The notes below the pieces were generated by a model. The model was not told the DNA's origin. It did not search any database and saw only the letters and a program-made list of their open reading frames with translations. A program made the position numbers and the translations under genes. A DNA stretch of 6,191 nt. Source: TMED23 sp964643045 (lineage in GTDB: Bacteria > Pseudomonadota > Alphaproteobacteria > Rhodospirillales > UBA2165). This document shows positions 1-5,480 of this stretch, in pieces. The stretch covers positions 1-6,191 of the forward strand of contig CAZXSC010000142.1 in assembly GCA_964643045.1 (NCBI GenBank), read 5' to 3'. Each line of letters opens with the position of its first letter. Position 1 is the stretch's first letter.

Positions 1-1158
1 TACGATTTGGTTCGTATCGAAGACCCAGATACAGGCAAGGTTTCGTTTGATAGAGTAAACAATAAAGGGTGGCGGGATCGCGATAGAACCTATGAAAACC
101 CGAGACACGCTTTCCGTGTCGTGATACTCGGTGATTCGGAAACCTTTGGATTTATAGTTCCTAAGAACAAAACTTTCACTTGGTTACTCGAAGATCGCCT
201 GAAAGCAGAAGGCAAGAACGTTGAAATCATAAATATTTCGTACTCCCGGTGGGGCACCAGTCAACAATTGGAGGCTCTCGAAAAAGAGGGTATGAAATAC
301 CGTCCAGATCTGGTCATAATAAATTTTAATGGTAATGACGTTACCGACAATATTATTCATACTGACCCAGGAAAATTTGGCGCACGGATCCCTTTCTTCC
401 ACGAGCTATCACCTGGCGGTATGCTAGAACGTCGAGACAATCCCAGATTTTCCAAAGAGCGCAATAGAATATCGCGGCAATATATACTTTCAAAATCTGA
501 AATTCTAAAAAGGCTCTGGCTGGTAAGACTAGCGATAAAGCACGCTAAAAAGGCACCCCATATTATCGCCAGTGGCCAAATCAATCTCTTAAACATTGTG
601 CTCGCTCGCAAAATGTCGAAACGTTTCCAAAGTGCACTTGAGAGGGCGATTGGTCGCGAGATGAGCCTTGCAGAATTAGAAGAATTTTTAGCTGATTTTA
701 ATTTGGGTATAAATGCACGTAAAGCTATTATCCGCATCACAGAAAATCGGGGCTTTCAGCGGCAGTTTCATGGGGCTCAAGGTTTATATGAAAAAGCAAG
801 TTTATCTAACGACCATTGGCCTTTGTTTAGAAAAATCTTGGAAGAAATTAGAGATGTTGCCATGGAAGGTGATGCAAAAGTTATGATCGCCTCTGATTAC
901 GGCCCAGGGCTATACAAATGGATGCGGGATTGGTATCGAGCCCCTCCAGGCGACAAGGCAAAAAGATTTTTCTCTCTGCACAACCGCCGACTACGGTCCC
1001 TTGCTGACTCAATTGGTATAGAATTTATTGAACCGTCGAAAAATGACGAGCGGGCGAGAAATGATCCGCATTTAAACGAAATTGGCCATTTGGATAAGGC
1101 CAATAAACTGTATGAAATTCTAATGGATTCCTACGGAAGTGAAATTCGGAGTAGATAA
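1..1158 (+). CDS. SGNH/GDSL-family hydrolase, 5' truncated by window
   Basis: The frame is open from base 1 and gives 385 codons, so the true start lies upstream of the window; the first possible start inside it, TTG at 7, has no reason to be preferred. Numbered from the first visible codon, the SGNH blocks are clear. Block I is LGDSETFG with nucleophile Ser46, block III is NFNGND with Gly111-Asn112, and block V is NDPHLNEIGH with the Asp355/His357 pair. The block II region is NISYSRWGTSQQ, a weak match. Such proteins hydrolyse or transfer ester or acyl groups, often acetyl groups on polysaccharides or lipids. About 240 residues separate blocks III and V, far more than in a minimal SGNH domain, and this insert is basic and mostly helical-looking. 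A signal peptide or membrane anchor would lie outside the window, so cellular location is unknown. Family assignment is firm; substrate is unknown. Confidence 0.85.
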   Translation, partial: YDLVRIEDPDTGKVSFDRVNNKGWRDRDRTYENPRHAFRVVILGDSETFGFIVPKNKTFTWLLEDRLKAEGKNVEIINISYSRWGTSQQLEALEKEGMKYRPDLVIINFNGNDVTDNIIHTDPGKFGARIPFFHELSPGGMLERRDNPRFSKERNRISRQYILSKSEILKRLWLVRLAIKHAKKAPHIIASGQINLLNIVLARKMSKRFQSALERAIGREMSLAELEEFLADFNLGINARKAIIRITENRGFQRQFHGAQGLYEKASLSNDHWPLFRKILEEIRDVAMEGDAKVMIASDYGPGLYKWMRDWYRAPPGDKAKRFFSLHNRRLRSLADSIGIEFIEPSKNDERARNDPHLNEIGHLDKANKLYEILMDSYGSEIRSR

Positions 1159-1281
1159 GGTTAATCAGTTTTGATAATATTCGCAGGAACCACTGCTAGT
1201 CCTAATTGCCTGGGAAACTCAGGACTAGATCCCTTTAAAAAAACGATTAATGCCCGTTCAAATTTACCGTAAGGCCGATAC
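1159..1281. other. Intergenic gap before the cyclase gene
   Basis: This 123-base gap is AT-rich and has no credible ORF. It contains the inverted repeat at 1196-1228 and a run of seven A residues at about 1237-1243. A GATAAT at 1173-1178 resembles a -10 box but has no recognisable -35 partner, so I do not call a promoter. AAGG at 1271-1274, seven bases before the cyclase ATG, is the probable ribosome binding site. Confidence 0.6.
1196..1228. repeat. Inverted repeat with two competing hairpins
   Basis: CTAGTCCT (1196-1203) and AGGACTAG (1221-1228) are perfect 8-bp inverted copies around a 17-base spacer. Inside this, CCTGGG (1209-1214) can instead pair with CTCAGG (1218-1223), with one G-U pair and an AAA loop. 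The two stems share bases 1221-1223, so they exclude each other. No T-run follows on the + strand, so this is not a standard intrinsic terminator. It could act as a transcript-end or leader hairpin between the SGNH gene and the cyclase, or as a protein site. The repeat is directly visible; the role is a guess. Confidence 0.5.
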
Positions 1282-2343
1282 ATGGACGACATAAAGTCTG
1301 AGTCAGAAAATTTGGAGATGCAAAAGGAGCTTAAGAAACTAAGGCTCCAATCTTCATTGCATAAAAATTTATCAGCAGAGATGGAAAGACAAAAAGCGAT
1401 TGCTGAAGAAGCGCGTGAATTGGCTATAGCTAAAACAGAAGAACTTGATAAATTATTGAAAAAACAAAAGCTAGAGGCCCAACTCCGAAAAAATTTAGCG
1501 GACGAAATGGGGCGCCAAAAAGAGATTGCAGAAGAAGCAAAAAATCAAATCGAATCAATCTCTAATCAACTGTCCAAATATCTATCTCCACAACTCTACA
1601 AATCAATTTTTTCTGGCGAGCAGGAGGTGGACCTTACTAGTAAGCGCAAAAAACTTACGGTATTTTTCTCCGATCTAGTCGGATTTACGAGCATTTCAGA
1701 CGCCCTCGAGTCAGAAGAAATCACGGCCATGCTGAATTATTATCTGACAGAAATGTCGAAAATAGCGCTCGAGTTTGGCGGCACCATCGATAAATATGTC
1801 GGAGATGGTATAATAATATTTTTTGGGGATACCGAGAGCGAAGGTGTTAAAGAGGATGCGTTGAAATGCGTAAACATGGCAATTGCCATGCAAAAGAAAA
1901 TGGGTGATCTTGAAAATGAATGGGCACAAGGATTTGGCCTTCGCGACCCGTTGAAAATGAGAATAGGCATAAATACTGGCTACTGTACAGTTGGTAATTT
2001 TGGGAGTGAAGACCGGTTAGATTATACAGTTATCGGCGGACAGGTAAATTTAGCAGCAAGACTAGAGGCGATAACTAAACCTGGTTCAATACTGATTTCG
2101 TTTGATACGTATAGTCAAATTTCTGATGTCATCGAGTGCGTAGAAATGGAGAAAGTTACGGTAAAAGGTATCCGAGAAGAAGTGCGCACATTTGAAGTTG
2201 TGCCGGATGGATCAAAAGAAACGGGTCGCATCGATCTTGAAACAGAAAATCTGAAATGCAGTTTGAATCTAAATCTCCTTGAAGTAAGGGAACTAGATGA
2301 GTTATCCTCTTTCATAGAAGAAGCAAAACAAAAAATAAAATAA
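1282..2343 (+). CDS. Class III (IIIb-type) adenylate cyclase with N-terminal coiled coil
   Basis: Predicted to convert ATP to cAMP. Residues 10-95 are a charged, heptad-rich coiled coil holding a 42-residue tandem duplication. Next comes a linker containing KYLSPQLYKSIFSGE (99-113), then the cyclase homology domain at about 121-306. Catalytic residues line up with the family: metal-binding Asp131 (FFSDLVGFT) and Asp175 (KYVGDG), adenine-selecting Lys171 and Thr249 (DYTVIGG), and transition-state Asn256 and Arg260 (VNLAARLE). Lys plus Thr at the purine positions is the class IIIb pattern and argues against guanylate cyclase. The usual IGD before VN is IGG here. There is no membrane segment and no recognisable sensor domain, so the protein is probably cytoplasmic and regulated through the coiled coil or a partner; some IIIb enzymes respond to bicarbonate. 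A tail of about 45 residues (309-353) ends in a charged helix. The ATG at 1282 has AAGG seven bases upstream. Confidence 0.9.
   Translation: MDDIKSESENLEMQKELKKLRLQSSLHKNLSAEMERQKAIAEEARELAIAKTEELDKLLKKQKLEAQLRKNLADEMGRQKEIAEEAKNQIESISNQLSKYLSPQLYKSIFSGEQEVDLTSKRKKLTVFFSDLVGFTSISDALESEEITAMLNYYLTEMSKIALEFGGTIDKYVGDGIIIFFGDTESEGVKEDALKCVNMAIAMQKKMGDLENEWAQGFGLRDPLKMRIGINTGYCTVGNFGSEDRLDYTVIGGQVNLAARLEAITKPGSILISFDTYSQISDVIECVEMEKVTVKGIREEVRTFEVVPDGSKETGRIDLETENLKCSLNLNLLEVRELDELSSFIEEAKQKIK
1330..1581 (+). repeat. Tandem 42-codon duplication in the cyclase coiled coil
   Basis: Residues 17-58 and 59-100 of the cyclase align without gaps at an offset of 42 residues (126 bases, exactly six heptads). 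Matching landmarks are LKK (17 and 59), KNL (28 and 70), EM (33 and 75), RQK (36 and 78) and IAEEA (40 and 82). Similarity fades in the last 10-14 residues of each unit. The DNA of the two copies has diverged considerably, so the duplication is old and kept at protein level. Because 42 is a multiple of seven, the heptad phase is preserved into the catalytic domain. Confidence 0.8.
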
Positions 2344-2370
2344 ATTTCTGGGAATTAGAACAAATATTTT

Positions 2371-2374
2371 GGAG
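2371..2374 (+). promoter_or_regulatory. Ribosome binding site fixing the GFA-family start
   Basis: GGAG lies six bases before the ATG at 2381. A longer in-frame reading from the TTG at 2369 would put this Shine-Dalgarno sequence inside the gene and has none of its own, so ATG 2381 is the better start. Confidence 0.75.
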
Positions 2375-2380
2375 AAAAAT

Positions 2381-2827
2381 ATGAGTTATACGGGTCAATG
2401 TCATTGCGGTAATGTAAAATTTGAAACCGAACTGAAACCTATGCTTGTGGTTCAGTGCAATTGTAATAGCTGTCGAAGATTAACAGGATTTGCTGGTGTA
2501 CGGGCTATGTATTCTTCGGATGAAGTAACATGGACAGGCGCTATCAGTGAATATGTCTATCAAGGCGGGAGCGGCGGGAACCTCTATACCCAACATTGCC
2601 CCAATTGCCACACCAATGTTTATACTACGTTAGATTATATGGAAGGGATGACCAGCATTCCAATAGGCATGTTTGATGATGCTCAAGACATGAAGCCGTG
2701 GTTGGAAATTTGGACCGACGCAAAGCTTGACTGGGTAAAGGACAATGGTTGCATTACGAACAGTGTACCAGACATGGGTGTTCAGGAACGGCTCGTCGAA
2801 GTTCTTGAAAGTCTAGATAACAGATAA
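2381..2827 (+). CDS. GFA-family (CENP-V/GFA domain) zinc protein
   Basis: A 148-residue protein that is almost entirely a GFA domain. All seven cysteines of the family's two zinc sites are present: Cys7 and Cys9 (CHCG), Cys26, Cys28 and Cys31 (CNCNSC), and Cys73 and Cys76 (CPNC). Length and the opening GQCHCGNVKFE are typical. The family is named for glutathione-dependent formaldehyde-activating enzyme, but most members have no proven reaction, so a specific activity should not be assumed. There is no signal peptide, so it is probably cytoplasmic. It starts 37 bases after the cyclase stop on the same strand with its own good ribosome binding site, so co-transcription is possible. A formaldehyde link to the nearby VanA-like oxygenase is conceivable, but that gene is on the opposite strand beyond a convergent junction. 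Confidence 0.88.
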   Translation: MSYTGQCHCGNVKFETELKPMLVVQCNCNSCRRLTGFAGVRAMYSSDEVTWTGAISEYVYQGGSGGNLYTQHCPNCHTNVYTTLDYMEGMTSIPIGMFDDAQDMKPWLEIWTDAKLDWVKDNGCITNSVPDMGVQERLVEVLESLDNR

Positions 2828-2889
2828 ATACTGGATCTCCAGCCATTCAGGGTGGACATAAAAACCAAGAATTGAAAAAAACATCAGCC
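2828..2889. other. Convergent intergenic junction
   Basis: This 62-base stretch lies between the stops of the GFA gene (+) and the MFS gene (-). It has only a 4-bp stem, CTGG/CCAG at 2831-2842, and a run of seven A residues at about 2875-2881 that would read as a T-run for transcripts from the - strand. No strong hairpin precedes that run on the - strand, so I cannot call an intrinsic terminator for either gene. Confidence 0.5.
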
Positions 2890-4107
2890 CTATATGGTAT
2901 TCTCTTTGCCGAGAGAAAGTCGCTCCAGTGGCTTCTCATTGATTGGCCAGTGAACAATTGCAGCGGCAAGACCCAGAGATGCACCTAACCACCACACTAC
3001 ATCGTATGATCCCATGGTATCAAAGAGAAGCCCTCCCAGCCAAATTCCTAAGAAACTGCCAAGTTGATGACTTAGAAAAACTATACCAAATAGAGTTGCC
3101 ATATAACGTAAGCCAAAAACCTGGGCAATAATCCCCGAGGTAAGGGGCACCGTAGATAGCCAGAGCAGCCCCATTGAAGCCGAAAAGACATAGAGCGTTT
3201 CCTCGGTCTTCGGCAAAAGCAACAGTCCGACTATCAGTAATCCCCTTAACAAGTAAATAAAACTCAAACTTTTTTTCTTGCTCCAACGTTGGCCAACCGC
3301 TCCTGATGCGAATGAACCGACTATATTGAAACCACCAATCAGCGCTAATCCAATTACAGCGACTTTTGCATTTAAACCTAAATCACTGACATAGGGGGGC
3401 AAGTGAATCGTGATAAAACCAAGTTGAAAGCCACAAACAAAGAAACCAATTGTTAATAAGACAAAACCATAATGGTCTTTAGCCTCTCGCAAGGCATCTC
3501 TAAGACTTTGATCACTCGGAGCTTCTCCCTTCGCTCCAGTATCTGATGGAAGGAAGAAGGCTAACGGAAAAATTAATAAAATGACAAATGCATGAACATA
3601 AAGTGCGTCATGCCAACCATAAGTATAAATCCAATGCAGTGCCAATGGTGAAAAAACCACCTGCCCCACGGAACTAGCGGCTGTACCCAAACCAAGGGCA
3701 AGTGATCGTCGCTCAGGACTGACAACACGAGCAATCGCCGCCATGGCAATCGAGAAGGACGTAAAGGCAACGCCTATTCCTGCCAATAATCCACCAAACA
3801 AATACAAACTTGCGATACTTTGGGAACCGGCTATCCCAAAGATACCCAATGCATAAAATATTGATCCCAATATTAGTACACGCATGGGACCATATTTATC
3901 AGCAATGGCTCCAGCAATTGGTACCGTCATGCCCCAGAGTAAGTTTTGGATGGCCATAGCCAGGCTAAACACTTCCCTGCTCCAGCCATTTGCACCTGTC
4001 ATGGGCTCCATAAAGAAACCAAAAATGGAGCGAGTACCAAAACCAATCATAGCAATCAAACAGCCTGCGGTAATTACTAAAAAAGGAGACCGCCAAGAAG
4101 TGGGCAT
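2890..4107 (-). CDS. Major facilitator superfamily transporter, monocarboxylate/OFA-like
   Basis: A 405-residue inner-membrane carrier of normal MFS length, with about twelve hydrophobic segments in two halves joined by a charged loop at about 188-212. The TM2-TM3 loop carries MFS motif A in the form GAIADKYGPMRV (66-77). The N-terminal pattern GFGTRSIFGFFMEPM (22-36) followed by GWSREVFSLAMAIQNLLWG (41-59) resembles the monocarboxylate or oxalate/formate antiporter-like group, so an organic acid is the likely substrate. The ATG at 4107 has AGGA about nine bases upstream on the - strand. It lies 100 bases downstream of the Rieske oxygenase in the same direction, which suggests an operon in which it imports the oxygenase substrate or exports a product. 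Substrate and direction of transport cannot be read from the sequence. Family is near certain; subgroup is moderate. Confidence 0.9.
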   Translation of the reverse strand: MPTSWRSPFLVITAGCLIAMIGFGTRSIFGFFMEPMTGANGWSREVFSLAMAIQNLLWGMTVPIAGAIADKYGPMRVLILGSIFYALGIFGIAGSQSIASLYLFGGLLAGIGVAFTSFSIAMAAIARVVSPERRSLALGLGTAASSVGQVVFSPLALHWIYTYGWHDALYVHAFVILLIFPLAFFLPSDTGAKGEAPSDQSLRDALREAKDHYGFVLLTIGFFVCGFQLGFITIHLPPYVSDLGLNAKVAVIGLALIGGFNIVGSFASGAVGQRWSKKKSLSFIYLLRGLLIVGLLLLPKTEETLYVFSASMGLLWLSTVPLTSGIIAQVFGLRYMATLFGIVFLSHQLGSFLGIWLGGLLFDTMGSYDVVWWLGASLGLAAAIVHWPINEKPLERLSLGKENTI

Positions 4108-4132
4108 TTAAGAAATTTCCTGCTCGGTAGGT

Positions 4133-4160
4133 TTATTTTCGGACCCTATGGTCCAAATAA
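4133..4160. repeat. Imperfect inverted repeat between oxygenase and transporter genes
   Basis: GGACC (4141-4145) and GGTCC (4150-4154) form a perfect 5-bp stem around the loop CTAT. TTATTT (4133-4138) and AAATAA (4155-4160) extend it by six pairs if TC at 4139-4140 bulges out. In the oxygenase-to-transporter transcript (- strand) this is a hairpin ending 25 bases before the transporter ATG. No T-run follows, so it is not a standard terminator. It could be an attenuating or mRNA-stabilising hairpin that sets different expression of the two genes, or an operator for a separate transporter promoter. Confidence 0.55.
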
Positions 4161-4207
4161 TAGGTCGTCAATAAATAACTTTAGGGAATAATTTGTCCTT
4201 TAAGCCC

Positions 4208-5230
4208 CTATTTGTCGCTTTCTTCAGCGTGTAATTTTGCAATTCGTCTGTGGACAGCGACCAATAGTTTATCAGCGTTACCTGAAATATCCTCCGGATT
4301 ACCAAAAAGCACTCGATTGCGTTGTTGTGCCTCCACAATAGGAATATCTTCTGAACCGATAACACTGCTCTGTTCCCGACGGACATCTTCATCCGTTGGG
4401 TAGCCACTCTCGACAGAAAAATCACGCGTCCAAACTTCAAAATAATGACAGGAAGTCTCTGTTTCCGGTGTCATGATATGATCATGATGTATTGTCACCT
4501 TGTTCTCCTCATTTTCCATGATTAGTTCGATATTTATGTTATTTGGTGGCGTCCATCGAAACCTATGTGTACGAGTGACTGGCATTTCAGTCCCAGCCCA
4601 AGCAGCAGCCATAGGGGAAAGCGTGACGTCTTTTAGCGTTCGCAAACCATAAATGGCCTTATCATCCGACCAGGTTTCCAACTTCGCCTTAACGTTTTCT
4701 GTCTCACCCTTCTGTCCAGCGCGTGATCCAAAAGAATTGGCGTGAAGAAAATCAGAGTGTGAAACGTCAAGTAAATTATCAGCCATGAGCTGATAGTTAG
4801 CGTCGACGTGAAATCGAATAAATACGGAAGATTGATTTTCATCGTCAGTCCAATCCATATCAGGTATCAAAGCCTCGTCGAGCTTTCTAGAACTCCCTAT
4901 CCATATCCAAACTAATCCCCATTTTTCAACAATAGGATATGTCTTAATCTTTATAGATTTGGCGATATTGTCCTGATGCGGAATATGTATACACTGCCCA
5001 TTCGAATTCATCACCCAGCCATGATAGATACACATGATTTCATCACCAATGACTCTCCCCATTGACAAGGGGGCTTGTCGATGCGGACAGCGGTTCTCCA
5101 TGGCAACCAGTTTGCCTGACCCAGCTGTCCGGAAAATAACTATCGGACGATCACAAATAACTTGTTCAATTGGCTGTGTAGAAACTTCCGTTACGGGAGC
5201 TGCACAATACCATTTGTTTTGATAATACAT
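4208..5230 (-). CDS. Rieske non-heme iron oxygenase, VanA / dicamba O-demethylase-like
   Basis: A 340-residue oxygenase component. The N-terminal Rieske [2Fe-2S] site is CPH with Cys48/His50 and CIYHGW with Cys67/His70. The mononuclear iron site is DNLLDVSHSDFLH, giving His158 and His163, with Asp155 in the position that bridges the Rieske centre and iron. Asp296 in SEDIPIVEAQQ is the likely third ligand. Length and spacing match single-component-type oxygenases such as vanillate O-demethylase VanA and dicamba monooxygenase, which use O2 and reductant to remove methyl groups (as formaldehyde) or hydroxylate. Electrons must come from a ferredoxin/reductase that is not in the window. The protein is cytoplasmic with no signal peptide. 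The ATG at 5230 has GGGAGG eight bases upstream (5239-5244 on +). It is divergent from the amidohydrolase and upstream of the MFS gene. The substrate is unknown, so I give no gene name. Confidence 0.9.
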   Translation of the reverse strand: MYYQNKWYCAAPVTEVSTQPIEQVICDRPIVIFRTAGSGKLVAMENRCPHRQAPLSMGRVIGDEIMCIYHGWVMNSNGQCIHIPHQDNIAKSIKIKTYPIVEKWGLVWIWIGSSRKLDEALIPDMDWTDDENQSSVFIRFHVDANYQLMADNLLDVSHSDFLHANSFGSRAGQKGETENVKAKLETWSDDKAIYGLRTLKDVTLSPMAAAWAGTEMPVTRTHRFRWTPPNNINIELIMENEENKVTIHHDHIMTPETETSCHYFEVWTRDFSVESGYPTDEDVRREQSSVIGSEDIPIVEAQQRNRVLFGNPEDISGNADKLLVAVHRRIAKLHAEESDK

Positions 5231-5305
5231 CCTTCCTGCCTCCCTATAAACCTGCTTAACACCCTATTATTAAATCAAATAAAGTGGGTGACTACCTTCT
5301 TAAAT

Positions 5306-5379
5306 ATTTCGTTCAATTATACTAACCATTAGCTCTTGGCATAGGTGATGTTTAGTGCAATTTCGTAAGTTTAATTGAA
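5306..5379. repeat. Paired direct and inverted repeats in the divergent region
   Basis: ATTTCGT occurs at 5306-5312 and again at 5360-5366. Immediately beside the copies, TTCAATTA (5312-5319) has a perfect inverted copy TAATTGAA (5372-5379), centre-to-centre distance 60 bases. A short palindrome CTAACCATTAG lies between them at 5322-5332. This could be a pair of regulator half-sites placed to act on both divergent genes, but the words are short and AT-rich, so chance is a real alternative. Confidence 0.35.
5316..5321 (-). promoter_or_regulatory. Possible -10 element for the oxygenase gene
   Basis: The - strand reads TATAAT exactly, 85 bases before the oxygenase ATG. I see no good -35 hexamer at 16-18 bases spacing, so it may be activator-dependent or a chance match in AT-rich DNA. 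Confidence 0.3.
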
Positions 5380-5390
5380 AATTCAGCTTT

Positions 5391-5420
5391 TTTACATAGA
5401 AAGCAATCATTCATTATATT
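5391..5420 (+). promoter_or_regulatory. Possible sigma-70-type promoter for the amidohydrolase gene
   Basis: TTTACA (5391-5396) and TATATT (5415-5420) each match the consensus hexamers in five of six positions, with an 18-base spacer. A transcript would start near 5427 and leave a leader of about 54 bases before the ATG at 5481. The surrounding DNA is AT-rich, so this is a moderate call only. Confidence 0.4.
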
Positions 5421-5480
5421 ATTATGGACAGTCTAGGAATAACATAGAACCTAACATTCGTACAAAATGAGGCGCTATTG

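Larger units (their letters stand above)
5231..5480. other. Divergent intergenic region between oxygenase and amidohydrolase
   Basis: This 250-base AT-rich region has no credible gene and must hold the start signals for both flanking genes. It contains a plausible + strand promoter (5391-5420), a consensus -10-like hexamer on the - strand (5316-5321), and two pairs of short repeats described separately. Two tiny reading frames (5349-5369 and 5424-5447) lack ribosome binding sites and are not called. Confidence 0.7.

Noticed and set aside
357..740. 127-codon - strand open frame opposite the SGNH gene
   Set aside because: It lies wholly opposite a gene with conserved catalytic blocks, has no recognisable domain and looks like an antisense shadow.
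1173..1178. Promoter for the cyclase based on GATAAT
   Set aside because: No -35-like hexamer lies at a suitable distance, and such words are common in AT-rich spacers.
2369..2380. TTG start giving a longer GFA-family protein
   Set aside because: The extension would overlap the GGAG that serves ATG 2381, and homologues typically begin just before the GxCHCG motif.
2831..2881. Intrinsic terminator in the convergent junction
   Set aside because: The only stem is 4 bp and is not next to the A-run, so the parts do not form a terminator in either direction.
3020..3286. 88-codon - strand open frame inside the MFS gene
   Set aside because: It is an alternative frame of a clear twelve-segment transporter with no independent evidence.
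4168..4440. 90-codon - strand open frame overlapping the end of the oxygenase gene
   Set aside because: It is in another frame of the same strand as a well-supported oxygenase, resembles no family and has no start signal I can support.
5424..5447. Seven-codon leader peptide frame before the amidohydrolase
   Set aside because: It has no ribosome binding site, no run of regulatory codons and no following attenuator; such short frames are expected by chance.
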